Shown here in pieces: positions 29,328-41,112 of a stretch of 64,000 nt of DNA. The notes beneath the pieces are model-generated. The model was not told where the DNA came from. It made no database searches and saw only the letters and a program-made list of their open reading frames with translations. The DNA lies in the NCBI GenBank assembly GCA_016584305.1, contig JACEEZ010002682.1:470250-534249 (forward strand), read 5' to 3'. The translations under genes and the position numbers were made by a program. This DNA comes from Chionoecetes opilio (Eukaryota > Arthropoda > Malacostraca > Decapoda > Majidae). Positions within the stretch are counted from its first letter, which is position 1. Each line of letters begins with the position of its first letter.

Positions 29328-29459
29328 GCTTTGGATGGACCCAGAGTTAGCGGTGGTGGTGATGGGCAATACGCAGGACGTTCACGAACTTTTGAACCAT
29401 TCTGTCCTCCGCAACACACGCCTTGCCCTCTACATCACGCCCTACGCCAACGTACCCGG
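29328..29459 (+). CDS. Candidate ionotropic-receptor N-terminal exon
   Basis: Open frame between a plausible acceptor (ATTGAG, 29322-29327) and donor (GTGGTG from 29460) reading WMDPELAVVVMGNTQDVHEL and then NTRLALYITPYANVPG. The strand-helix-strand pattern, AVVVMG followed by a short helix and TRLALYITP, resembles the divergent amino-terminal domains of decapod ionotropic receptors. It lies 10.2 kb upstream of the receptor exons at 39645 and 40658 on the same strand. A link between them is only inferred, and the exon could belong to another gene. Confidence 0.35.
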
Positions 29460-29578
29460 TGGTGTGTAGTGAAAGTGATATAATTAAATGACCGAAAAAA
29501 ATAATGACAATACTGCATCCTTGTATATGCACTATGCATGCCTTTGTTTGTATGTATGTATGTACATTTTCAAACAAT

Positions 29579-29731
29579 TTCTCTCTCTCTCTCCTCTCTC
29601 TCCCTCTCTCTATTCTCTCTCTCTTCTCTTCTCTCTCTCCTTCTTCTCTCTTCTTTCTCTGTCTCTTTTTCTTTCTTTTCTCTGTTCTTCTCTTCTCTTC
29701 CTTCTCTTCTCTGTCTCTGTCTCTTCTTCTC

Positions 29732-29764
<33 letters not shown>

Positions 29765-29773
29765 CTCTCTTTT

Positions 29774-29809
<36 letters not shown>

Positions 29810-30105
29810 GTTTATTCATTATAATAATATATGAAATTCTAATTTATAATTTTATAGGCAGGATTGGAAGGGTTTACAGACCATCGGAGTGCTTTTATTG
29901 CCGGGGGGGAATGCTGGTTTTTCCCGATTATACATGGAATTTGGATTCTGGCATCCCCAGCAAAATGGATCTTTTTATCAAAAAATTTACTTTTTGATTG
30001 TCTCTCTCTCTCTCCTCTCCTCTCTCCTCTCTCTCTCTCTTCTCCCCCTCTTCTCCCCTTCCTCTCTCTCTCTCCTCTCCTCTTCTCTCTTCTCTTCCCC
30101 TTCTT
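29579..30105. repeat. Two interrupted CT tracts
   Basis: 29579-29811 and 30000-30105, with CTT and CTG interruptions. About 190 bp of unique but homopolymer-rich sequence lies between. Confidence 0.95.
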
Positions 30106-30106
30106 T

Positions 30107-30259
30107 TTTATATATATATATTATAATATATACGTGATATAATATATATATTATATAATATTATTATATAAAATATATAATAAAATATATAATTATTAAT
30201 ATATTATTAATTATAATTATATTATATATATTATATATATATATATAAAATATATATAC

Positions 30260-30297
<38 letters not shown>

Positions 30298-30500
30298 TTA
30301 ATATATATATATTATATTATATAATATAAAATTATATATATATTATATATAATATAATAATATATATATATTATTATATATATATATATAAATATATATT
30401 TATATATATATATATTTTATATAATTTATATATAATTATAATATATTTTATATATTATATATAAATATATATATTTTTTCCTATATATTTTATATATATA
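30107..30500. repeat. TA-rich block
   Basis: Nearly pure A and T with ATATAT arrays. Confidence 0.97.
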
Positions 30501-30829
30501 TGGTACACATACATGTATATTTTTTAACTATATGGAAACTTCAAGGGCCATCAATTTAAAGATCGTCGCATTGACAATTTCCCATACAACAACATGAGCG
30601 TGTCAGGATGACCCTGGCACTGTGGTGCGTATGACTGATTCATTAAACACAGTATGATAAAGTTCTTGCCCGTCATTTTAAAACTTTACGTGATATAACA
30701 TAAAAGATTTATTTTTTTTTTCGTCATTTGAAAGTAAGGCTAGATTTTTTTATATAAAGTGCATTGATTGGCACAACCCAAATAATAACCCAAAAAATTA
30801 CAAAAAAATAAGCAGGATATTAAGTGGGT
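30501..30829. other. Interval without gene; repeat B trace
   Basis: A short degraded piece of repeat B (CGTCATTTTAAAACTTT, 30672-30690) is visible. Confidence 0.4.
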
Positions 30830-31975
30830 TCCCCCTGGAAGTCAAATGGACCGTATCCAACGCTTTGTGTCAGGGTGGAACGCCGAGTGGGGTGGTCAAG
30901 GGATGTTTGCAGCCTATGTTGTCTCAAAAAGGGCTTTTTTGACCAGTGCATCGGGGTCATTATGGTATCTTCTGCCTCTGGGGATTTCTGTTTTTTTGGT
31001 GACGGCCTGTTTTCTGGGACAGGGGTGCCTTTGAAGTGTGAAAGGGTGACCCGTTTTTATCCTGTGAATACAAAAGTAGGGAAAGGGGGTCGCCCTTTGC
31101 CCACCCCTTTTAAACACTTGTAATTTGTAGATCAAATTGATTGTGGAGCACCCTCGGCAACCCAAAGATCACGACTTTTTTTTTGCTGATGGTGCAGTAA
31201 TCTTTGCGAGTCGATCGGTCCTGGTGAGGGCCCTTTCGAGGCGTTGCCGAGGAGGCAAAACCTGTGGGATTGAGGTCTCCTGCCTAAAGACCCAGGGTCC
31301 AGGTGTTTAAAGCTTATAAATGAAAAAGACAGTAGTTCATGCGTGCGGGGGTTTTTTGAGATCTTGGAAAATTTTACCCCTAGGAGCGCAGTCCTAGACG
31401 GCGGGTAACGTAAAGAAGTCTTACGGCGGTTTGGGCATAGCTCAGGGTGTTAGGGGACTCGTCACATGATATTTGGCGTTGTCGGTACCTGTGCAAAAGG
31501 GGAAAAAGATCTTAAAAGTCGCTTGTGATCCCTGTTTTTTATGGATTGGACATGGACACTAAATAGCGACTTGAAGAGGTGAATCGATGACTTTCGAAAT
31601 AAGGTTTTCGTAGAACTTTGGGTATCGCTCTGGGCCGATTAGTGTCAAATCAGGATTGCCCCGTGAGACGAATAAGGCCTATTCCCTGTATAGCCCCAAA
31701 AGCGAAAACTTCCCTTATGGGCAGTGGCACGTCCCCTAAAACCCAACCCTTTTCCCAACGGGTTGTATCTGTAAGAGATAATCCGGCGTGGAGGGGCCAG
31801 GGGGGCGCCAACAAGACATGGGCTGGGGCAAGACATTTTGACGTTTCCTGTCAGAGTTGCTTTTAGGGGAAGGGACCAGCATGGCGACTCGTGGTGAGCC
31901 CCGAGAGTGGGTCTAGGGTGGGCGAGGCGACGCCCCCCCGACGTATCCCCCTAATATTGATTGATTGATTAAAAA
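30830..31975 (+). pseudogene. RTE-like LINE, strongly degraded
   Basis: Fragments in all frames match the cleaner minus-strand element at 54440-56640: FSGTGVP, FYPVNTKVGKG (against FFPVNTGVRQG), then AVIFAS and near 31620 LGRLVSNQDCPV. It ends in ATTGATTGATTGATTAAAA at about 31954, the tail seen inverted at 54440. Homopolymer inflation suggests that sequencing error adds to real decay. Confidence 0.6.
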
Positions 31976-33371
31976 TAAAAAATGTCGTAGCCCCAACCTA
32001 GGAAGCACAGGCCAGTTTGAAAAAACTTTTTTTTTTAACCCCCCCGCAGTTGGGGTTTTTTCCCCGGTAGTACTGCCCCGAGTTTTTGTAATGTTATATT
32101 TTTTTTCCCGTTTTTCAATTTAATTTTTTGAATGGGAAAAATGTTTATTCATATATTTTATTGCCCGTTTGAATGCCGTAGGTAAATATGGGGGTACGCT
32201 ATGCTGCGCGTGGCCCGGCGCTCATTCATTGCATTTTCCATGACCGGATGGGTGAAATCCACACTCCGAAACACTGGCTATGGGAACCGGGTTTCCCCAA
32301 ATTACCTTCCCCGGTTTTCCCAGGACCCATTTAGCCAACCCCCCAAAAAAGTGGATGAACAAGTTTAATGGGCTGGTCCCATATTACTTTCTTCCTTAAA
32401 ACCCCGGGGAAAGGGATCGCCGGGAATTTGGCGAGCCCTTGCGGGAAAAAACCTTTTTTTCCTTTTCGCCCAAAAACTCTAGGGAGGCGGAGCTCGACCA
32501 ACAAGTAATCAGTGTGGTGTTTTGCCCCGGTCGCGGGGGGAAGGGACTTGCTTTTCCCTCTGATAACTCAAAAATTGGGGCTGCCTGACCCCACCCTGGC
32601 ACCCGGTACTGTGAAAGTAAGTTGTTTAAATTTTTAATTTAATTTCCTTTCTCTATAAGCCCCTGTATTTGAGATGTGTATTTCACCTAAGAGAAGTTAG
32701 CCCAATAAAATTTTTAGTTAATCTGACCAGTAGAGATATATGGTTTAAAATTATTTCTTTTTGAAGACGAAGAGGAGGGGGGTGTCAGCCTGGCAAAAAG
32801 CCTCCCCCCAGGTTTTCCTCATTTCCCCCTGGGGGTTTGGGGTGCGTGAAAACATTTGGGGGAAAACACATTCTGATTTACATTTTTTTGGCCATGGGCT
32901 CTTTTTTTGATAGTGTGGAACATTCTGTGGTTTCAGCAGAAAATAAAAGTAGCTACCCTTATGAATTTTTGAAAAAAGGGTATAATTTTGGAGGGTATAA
33001 AAATAGTTTTTTTTTTTTTTACAGTTCTGTATGTATGAGGTGTCAGGGACCGTAATGCAAAAACAGTGAGGCAAGACATCCATCTTGAAGCTGGCAGGGG
33101 CCCAAGGCCCCCAATTAGAGGAAGTATTTTAATATTTTTTTCATTCGCTAAAAAAGTTCACTTATTTTTTTTTAAAAAATTTTGGGAAAAAATAATTGTA
33201 TCACTCAAATTTTTTTTGCTTCCCCCACCAATATTAAGGATAATTACGTTTTTTTAAGCTAAAAATTAGATTCATCATTGGGTTTTTTTTATGAATTTTT
33301 TAAATGCCGCGGACACATGTGGCATAGGGATACCTATAAAGGTCATGAATTATAGCGATACCTGTCCAGGG
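31976..33371. other. Degraded, homopolymer-rich block
   Basis: No gene supportable; many G, C and T runs. Confidence 0.5.
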
Positions 33372-34464
33372 TTAATCTACGTTCACACTTGACACTGTTA
33401 GCCATGGACTGGGCGGTTTTGCTAGGGCGGGGGCGGGTAGTTTTGGGGGCCCCGACAAGTGTTTACATGTTGACAGAACCCGCCCCCATTCCCAGGGAAT
33501 TCCGCTCTCATAATAAAAATAAAAAAACACGAAAAACAAACGAAAAACGAATTTACTTAAAATAACATAAAAAGTTGTTTTTTAAATAAATTAGGGTTTT
33601 AATACCAATATATCTTTAAAAACGATTTAATTTACATAAAAAGGGATTTTAAAATGTATTTTTTCCAATTTTGATATTTTTGTATGTGTTTGGTTGTATT
33701 TCGGGATTTTTCGGTATGTTTTTGGGTATTTCGGGAAAATTTCGGTGTATTTTTGTATGTGTTTGGTGTATTTCGGTGTATTTCGGGATGGTTTTAATTT
33801 AATGTATTTTTGGGGTATTTCGGTTGTTTTAATTAAGTTTTTCGGTGTATTTCGGTATGGTTTAATTAAGTGTATTTTTGGTGTTTTCGGTATGTGTTTA
33901 ATTAGTGATTTCGGTATAAGAGATACCCACGCTACAACCCGTCCACCCGGGACCGCCCGCGTCTGTCCCCTGATCCCCACTACCCCCCGGTCAGCCCGTG
34001 ATAGCATATAGGACATTTCAAGGGGGGCATAGGGTTTCCCTTTGGGGAAACATCGCAGCCCTAAACAACACCAAGAACGGCTTTTTTTTTATACGGCATA
34101 CGACAAGACGGCTTTGTTATACTTGAAGTTCAAAATTAAAGGTCAAGCGAGTGTGAGTTTGATTTAATTATATTTTATCGTCATGATCGTTGATTATCTC
34201 AGAAAAATGTAATCAACTATTACACTACGTGTAGTGTATTATCCCCTTTTTCTTGGGTATTTGGATTTCAAAAATTTTTTTTAATTGGCTTTCTGTCAAT
34301 ATTATAGAACCCCAATTTTCTGCTGCCCAGCCCTGAGTCGCCCACGGCAAACGCTACGCACCATTTACGGGGGGAGTGGCTGGGGGGCAGTTTTAAGCCC
34401 TTGGGGGCCCACCGCTGGGAAAATGCCCCTCCATGGCAACAGCGTTAGTGTGACCGCGCCTTAG
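33372..34464. mobile_element. Possible inverted-repeat element with internal minisatellite
   Basis: The left end TTAATCTACGTTCACACTTG and CACTGTTAGCCATGGA resemble the reverse complement of the right end (TAAGGCGCGGTCACACTAAC, GCTGTTGCCATGGA). The pairing is imperfect. No clear target duplication. The interior includes the tandem repeat at 33690-33915. Confidence 0.4.
33690..33915. repeat. TATTTCGGTATG-type minisatellite
   Basis: Irregular repeats of GTATTTCGGTATGTTTTTG and GTTTAATTAAGTGTATTTTT; the minus strand reads as a YTEIPQK/NTPK repeat with no gene character. Confidence 0.75.
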
Positions 34465-34909
34465 GTTTTTTCTTCTTTTTTTTTTGAGGCTCAGAGATTA
34501 CCCGATATTCTTGAGGGCTGTGATGGTTTTCCCCAGCCGTGGGGGCGAAGGCTGAATTATTTAGTGACACCTATGATGGTTTGATATGGTCATGTGCCCC
34601 CTGGTGCCCTCCGCCGTATTGCAGTCGAAGGTGAGGTCGATGGGTAGCATGGGTATCGTCGGCTACTCGACGGGGAAGAAAATTTTTCTCCCCGGGGAGA
34701 CCCTTTAATCGGGACCTTGTGCTCACCACTGCCAGGTTTTAATCCTCCGACCCTCCCGGGGTTTTAAAATGGGCCCCAAGAGTTTTCCCCGGCGGGAATC
34801 AGTTTAAAAACTGATTTCGTACCAACACAGCCCGCCCCTGTCACGGGGTAAACCCTAGTCTTTAAAATTGCATCTGTTCAAAACTGGTTTTTAGTAAGCA
34901 AAATAATAT
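34465..34909. other. Interval without recognisable gene
   Basis: Contains CACCTATGATGGTTTGATATG and homopolymer-rich sequence; no coding sense. Confidence 0.4.
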
Positions 34910-37637
34910 TAGTCTAGGGCCAAGGGCTGAACAAATCATTTTGTGGTACCCATGCGGTAACAGCTCATAATATCCATCGAAAGGAAAAAATTTCACTTTT
35001 CGAATCTGGCAATGAAAATTTCGAAATCGTGTAGCTTCATGGTGAATTTTTGGTTACCATGACAACCACATTACATATTTCAGACCAACATGTTTAGTCT
35101 AGTAGTCCAGGGGACCCCACGTGCTCCCCCTGGACAATCTAATGAGACCTACTTTTTTAGATGCACAAATATGTCTAGAAAACAAATATCAATGTTAACA
35201 CTGTCAACTAATGTCCCATGGGGTTCGTATGGCGGCCATCGTCGATCGCGAAATATTTGTCTTTCTCGAAACTACCATGTCCGTAAAATCAATCGTACCC
35301 AAATTCGTACCAATGTCCATAAAATCACAAATAATGTAGTTACAAATTTAATTTTGGTGCCCACGTGACAAGAATAACATGGCCTATTGTAATAAGAACA
35401 ATTAATGCAGTAATTGATACAAGTTTAGTCATGTAACGGCAAAAACCTAAAAAAAGGCGGAAAAATTACTTCGGTTTCGCCAACAACTTTCAACATAAAT
35501 GACAATACCTCCACTAATATACAACATACTGGTCAGTTTAACATATCAAAATCATCGCCTATTATTCCCCCATCTAATACAGTCAAACAATTGACATATA
35601 TATATATGACTATCATACATTAATTGTTACCAATGTTACTCACCCCCCTAGTGAAACTTTATGTTGTCAAATACAAACATACGAGAAAAGTCAGAAAACA
35701 ATGTTTCCTTTCTATTAAACTTTAACAAGTGATGTAGGGCAGCTAGATACGCTGTCAGTAGAAGTGAGTAATTGACATTTGGTATAATTACAAATAACAG
35801 AGTCAAATCCTGACCAAGTTGAAGGCTGCGTTATGGGCAGCAGCTCTATGGGCCTGATCAGTGTCTACGTTACGGTTCTCCTCTCGCTCCTGTGCCCGGA
35901 TGTGATTTCGATATTCCGTGGTGAAGGACATTCTGCATTCGGAATGGAACTGTGTTTTAACGGCAAATAAGTAATTTCCTTTCACCTGTCGGTATAGACG
36001 AGTCTTTCCCAGTTCAAGGGCCTGGGACTCGATGCTTTCCCAAGCAGGCTCTAAGTGTTTCTATGATAGGAATTTGATAGGTCTCTCGGTTTTTCCAGAT
36101 ACCTTTATTTCAAACTTCTCGCAGAACATACATTCAGGTGGGAATAGTTGAAAACTCTCAGCAGATGACAGTTTGCGCGGAGAGTGATGCTTCGTGGACA
36201 TAGATGCTACGGTCGAATCATTCAAGCGATGTAAGTTTGCTGTGAAGCGCTGGTAACATGGTCTGTGGTATCCTATCATCTCCAAGTCAACGCCTTCGAG
36301 AGTCTGTGGTATCTGAGCACACACTGCTTCCATACGGCGAGGTGAATTGAGAGGTTCAGCCATTCGATTTTCACGGATTTCATGTAGATATGCTAATTTT
36401 TCATCTGGGTTTCCTCTCACATTTCTGAAAGATGTCAAGGGACCATAGTCTCGGATGTCTATTGCGTGTACGATACATGATGGGCATGTTAGGGTTTTCA
36501 GATCTGGCTGATATTTTGTCGCTTTTTCGTTTCCTCGTGCTAGCCATGATTTAGTTCAGTTATATTCCACCACCAGAAAGAACTACGGATGTACCACACA
36601 TAATGTTAGGTCACTGACATACCATCTACACTATCACTCACCGATGCATCTGAGGAGAAAGAAAGTAGTGTTAATTGACATCGTATACAGGTTAGCGATA
36701 CACATGAGCAATACAGTATTGTATGAGAAACAAACATATATATACAATATATATACATATATGACATGACACATGGAGCAAAACAGTGTTTACAAATGGC
36801 AACTGAACAATACTAAGTTGTATTATCTAGTTGTCCATGATTAACTGGTAAAATTTAATATAAAACTAAGTTTTATCGAATGTATGTATTTGATGTAAGT
36901 AAAGTTTCACTAGGGGGGTGGGTTACATTGGTAACAATTAGTGTATGATAATCATATATGTATGTCAATTGTTTGACTGCATTAGATGGAAGAATAATGG
37001 ACGATGATTTTGATATGTTAAACTGACCAGTATGTTGTATATTAGTGAAGTTATTGTCATTTATGTTGAAAGTTGTCGACGAAACTGAAGTAATTTTTCC
37101 GCCTATTTTTAGGTTTTTGCCGTTCCATGACTAAACTTGTATCAATTACTGCATTAATTGTTCTTATTACAATAGGCCATATTATTCTTGTCACGTGGGC
37201 ACCAAAATTAAATTTGTAACTACATTATTTGTGATTTTATGGACAAAATATTTTGGTCATTTCGAGCAAGTCAAATATTTCGCGATCGACGATGGCCGCC
37301 ATACGAACCCCATGGGACATTAGTTGACAGTGTTAACATTGATTTTTGCTTTCTAGACATATTTGTGCATCTAAAAAAGTAGGTCTCATTAGATTGTCCA
37401 TGGGGAGCACGTGGGGTCCACTGGACTACTAGACTAAACATGTTGGTCTGAAATATGTAATGTGGTTGTCATGGTAACCAAAAAATCACCATGAAGCTAC
37501 ACGATTTCGAAATTTCCATTGCCAGATTTCAAAAGACGACAAAATTTTCTTTCAGTTGGTATATTATGAAGCTGTTACCGCATGGTTACCACGAAAGTCG
37601 ATTTTAAAGACACTTCTCAGTTTTGGCCCCTAGACTA
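34910..37637. mobile_element. DNA element with inverted arms of about 740 bp
   Basis: The left arm 34910-35670 begins TAGTCTAGGGCCAA, and the right arm 36895-37637 ends TTGGCCCCTAGACTA as its inverse. The arms stay alignable throughout (for example TCTGGCAATG.AAATTTCGAA, CATGACAACCACATTACATA, TTAATTGTTCTTATTACAAT). TAT follows the right end and precedes the left end, a possible 3-bp duplication. The 1.2-kb core carries a minus-strand coding remnant (35803-36438). Confidence 0.85.
35803..36438 (-). pseudogene. Transposon-encoded Cys/His protein, N-terminal part, one in-frame stop
   Basis: The minus frame starting about 36438 reads NVRGNPDEKLAYLHEIRENR, then GYHRPCYQRFTANLHRL and CMFCEKFEIKVSGKTERP. 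A TAG at 36061-36063 interrupts it; the same frame then resumes LEPAWESIESQALELGKTRL and FHSECRMSFTTEYRNHIRAQ up to about 35803. The paired HX2C plus CMFC modules match the N-terminal layout of the protein at 57088-57738, so both probably belong to one transposon superfamily. The C-terminal half is absent. Confidence 0.6.
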
Positions 37638-39644
37638 TATGAATACATTGATATGCAGCCTATTTTTCTTTTGGAAATAATATATGATAAGTGTTTTTTG
37701 TTTGAAGAAACATGTCCATTGATCAATAAATCTTAATAATTCATATCAATCTCATTATTTATCATCGCATGCATCCTATTTGCCTTATAGTGCACAGTAT
37801 GTTACGATCTCCCCTTTGGGTAATGACGAAGATAATGTAAAATTTTGAAAATAATTGAAACTAAGAGAAAACCAGGTTCGAAGTCGATTTTCATTAAGAA
37901 AAAAAAAATGCAATATACCAATAGGTAATTAATTCAAGTAATAAAATAAATAGACAGATACAATAACTGAACACAGAAGTAAATAAGAAAAATACAAACA
38001 CGATAGATACATAAACTATTTTAACACTTTATTTACCTTTTTCTTATTTACACTCTGATGTTGATTGACCAGAAAAACGCAGCAAAGATTTATTTAATTA
38101 AGGATGTATCCGTTCAAGCAGCTTGCAGTAGAGTGAGTTTAAACCAAAGCAAACTCACTGACATTAACAAAACAAAATTATAAAACTAACTGAAAATAAA
38201 CGGCAAAATAATCTCCGACTGACACACAAAAGGAACGTATCTTTCACAACAAAATGAAAGAGACAAATCTGGCTGCTAAGCCAGACACAAAACACTACAC
38301 AGGGCAACGAATACATTCACTAAAACAATATCGGCCGAAATCACACGCCTAGAAAGGTCACCGTACTACCTGTCCATAGTTTAAAAAAAAACCTGTCCTT
38401 TAAAAAATACTTCGACGCCGCGGAGCAAAGAATATAACCTTCCTACAGCTGGCTAAAAGAGAGAGAGGACATACTTAGCTTACCTTAATAATATAATAAC
38501 CCATACTCGTCTCCCTCGCCACACACAACACCACAATTAACCTTGTCTGACCGCGTGGTCCGCATGGTCCCTCATCACCGCTTGGGGCAGAGGAGGTAGT
38601 GTCTCCAGTCACAGGTCAGCAGGAAGTGAACGGGCGTCGAGCGGGGTCGCCGCTCGATCTTATATACGCGTCACTGGCTAGGGTCAAGCCGCGTTTGAAA
38701 ACACGGGCGATAACGGCCCGCCGAAACTACTAACAAAGGAAACCTACCTAATAATAAAGGTTAAACATTTGATGAAGTATTAAAACAATTATACAAGTTA
38801 CTACTAATCTGTTGTGAAAATATGAACCACTACAACCTCGCCGTTCTGTAATTATTCAATTAACTTTGTTTCTCTGGAAGAGGAAAGCAAACTTCTATGT
38901 CTAACCGCTACTATTTACATCACTTAATCCTAATGCATAATATATACAAGTATCTCGGCCTGATAACAATGACAAAATGACATATACTAAGTATTATCAA
39001 AATACCGGCCCTGTTTAGTAAACTGGGCCGTGGGCTTACTTTCTTTGAAATGGTATGACCCTTCATACCTAATATTTAACAAGCGATGTAGCATAACGAA
39101 GTATGGCAGGTAAAAAGAAGCAAAATGAAAATATCCCTTTCCGCTCGGAAGCTCTCAAAACGGCCTCCCTCCTCCTTGCTCAACTAGACATCAAAACAGA
39201 AAACGGCTAAAAACGCGAAAACCGTGAAAACATGACTAATGTATCACAGCGCGAGATCACAAAGGCATTACTGCATAATTGCATAATTCAAAGGCACATC
39301 TTAAAAGTAAATATACTAAGACTAAAACATGGAATAAACAATATTATGATACAAAATAGAGGATAATAGAAAAACACAGTAGTCACGTCGTGACAAGTAG
39401 CAGCCACGCAGAAAAAAAACATGATGCACTTCGATGATACATTAATAATCGTGAGATAGTTGAGATATCCGGATTATCTGTTCTTGTGCTCTTGCATGTT
39501 TTTGTTGCATGAAGGAAATGTGGTACTTTATTACCGCGCTGTATTTAGTTGTTTATGATTATCACCATCAGCACAATACCGACGGTACCTATATCAGGTT
39601 CACCACCATCATTATATAGAAATTGTTAAAGTATACTCCATCAG
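37638..39644. other. Interval without recognisable gene
   Basis: AT-rich with sparse GC patches (38520-38740). No open frame with family resemblance. Contains the promoter-like site described separately. Confidence 0.45.
38659..38666 (-). promoter_or_regulatory. TATA-like box on the minus strand
   Basis: TATATAAG inside a GC-rich patch, followed about 160 bp downstream (minus) by GGTAAGCTAAG, a possible splice donor near 38485. Could be a promoter and first exon, or part of an unrecognised LTR. Confidence 0.25.
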
Positions 39645-39896
39645 CTATGAAGTGCGTGAGCCAGAAGACGGTTTGTGGGGCCTAGAAACCAGTGGAGGCA
39701 ACTTCACGGGCATAGTCGGAACTCTCCAACATGAAAAGGCGGATTTTTCTCTGGAACTTACATTGACTGCTCAAAGAGCGGCCGCGGCGGACTTTTGTAC
39801 AATGTACATTCGTGAATATTCTTCCATCCTGTCTCTAAAACCAAGACCTCTACCTGAATATTTATCATTGATTAAACCATTTGAAGGTAAGATTAT
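39645..39896 (+). CDS. Ionotropic receptor, ligand-binding S1 lobe exon
   Basis: 252-bp exon bounded by acceptor ATCAG (39640-39644) and donor GTAAGA (39897). It reads YEVREPEDGLWGLETSGGNF, TGIVGTLQHEKADFSLELTL and later LKPRPLPEYLSLIKPFEG. This is the S1 lobe of a divergent ionotropic receptor: the REPEDGxWG opening, TGMVGxL, then the LTLTxxR motif whose Arg (codon 39775-39777) corresponds to the carboxylate-binding Arg of glutamate receptors. It ends one base into a Gly codon completed by the next exon. IRs are chemosensory cation-channel subunits expressed in antennular neurons. Start and upstream exons are not in reach. Confidence 0.85.
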
Positions 39897-40657
39897 ACTG
39901 AATAAGCTAGTTTTAGTTACTTAACATGAGCGAGTTTTGGCAGGACATTCTAGTCTTTATATTTGAGGTTTCGATACTGATTCCTGACCATTATAGGAAT
40001 GTTACTGGTACTGGGTTATTTTATCGGTGTTCCCCATTGTCTATTTTTTTATCAATTGTTGGAAAGTTCAACCTGTTAAACTAAGATGCAAGAGGGATAA
40101 TTTTCTGGTAGGATTTATTTTTAGGATATTCTCATCGGTAAAAGATGTGCAGAATGCACATCAGTATAGCAATCATACTTTTCGTATGGTCTTCCAAAAA
40201 TGTGGAGATAAAAGGGGTTTAAGGAAAAGAGTCAAGATGACTCTGAACTCTGAAACGGCCTCTGATTGGTAGAGACATCAGTTTGCATATGAGCCGGGAT
40301 TGTCTGCATTATGGAACGCATTTTCGCGACGTTTGCCAGGCCGGTTTAGGGCGGCCTAGGCTTGCCCAGGCTACACTAATGCTCGCGAAAACACATATAG
40401 ACTGGCCCCGTCCCATTCGTGGTTCCTATTGGCTGGGGGATCGAGTGGGCGGTCCTACCGTCCTGCAAACTTGACACCCTACCACCCCCTCGTGACACAC
40501 ACACACACACACACACACAAAAAAAATTTTTTTTTTTTAGTAATTACGAGTTTAAATTACAAGTTAGGGAATTCCCACTAACCCCCAGCAATGAAATGGA
40601 CAATGTATTTGTGTATGTGTGTGTGTTAAAGACTTACTTCATTGTCCTTTTCATCAG
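39897..40657 (+). other. Intron of the ionotropic receptor
   Basis: 761-bp phase-1 intron, GTAAGA...TTCATCAG, containing (CA)n at 40496-40519 and a short T run. Confidence 0.75.
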
Positions 40658-40842
40658 GAACGGTGTGGGTGGCTGTGATGATATGCACCTTTATATGGAG
40701 CGTGATGTTGTGGGTCTTGTTAAGGATTGCACATAACTTCTCGGAGACGCACCGCCCGAGTCTCGCATCATCCATCTTCTATGGGTGGGGTCTGCTGCTC
40801 GAGGACCAGCCTTATGATCCTCCTGTCAACATGGCAGGCAAG
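40658..40842 (+). CDS. Ionotropic receptor, M1 and pore exon
   Basis: 185-bp exon from acceptor TCATCAG (40651-40657) to donor GTGAAT (40843). In phase with the S1 exon it reads TVWVAVMICTFIWSVMLWVL (first membrane segment), then SLASSIFYGWGLLLEDQPYD and PPVNMAGK, the IR pore region, where a YGWGxLLExxP motif replaces the SYTANLAAF-type filter neighbourhood of iGluRs. It ends in phase 0. The next expected exon (M2 onward) is not found: a transposon starts 53 bp downstream and no M2/M3-like sequence was seen beyond it. Confidence 0.85.
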
Positions 40843-41112
40843 GTGAATGAATGAAAGTGAATGAATGAAAACACACGCATATACTGTATAATTTAGGGTA
40901 CGCCGTAGGTCCAATGAAAAGTGAAATATATATTATTTCGAATTTGGCAGGGTGTTTTCTTATGTAAAATTGAATTTTAAGGGTGGTTTGTCCCCTTCAA
41001 CTTTTTTGGTTTGAGCACTTCTTGCTATGCAAAAATGGATTTTTATATTTATATGTATAACATAGCTTAGCCCCGCTAAAGTAACGGCTTCATTTGCACC
41101 TATCATCAATTC

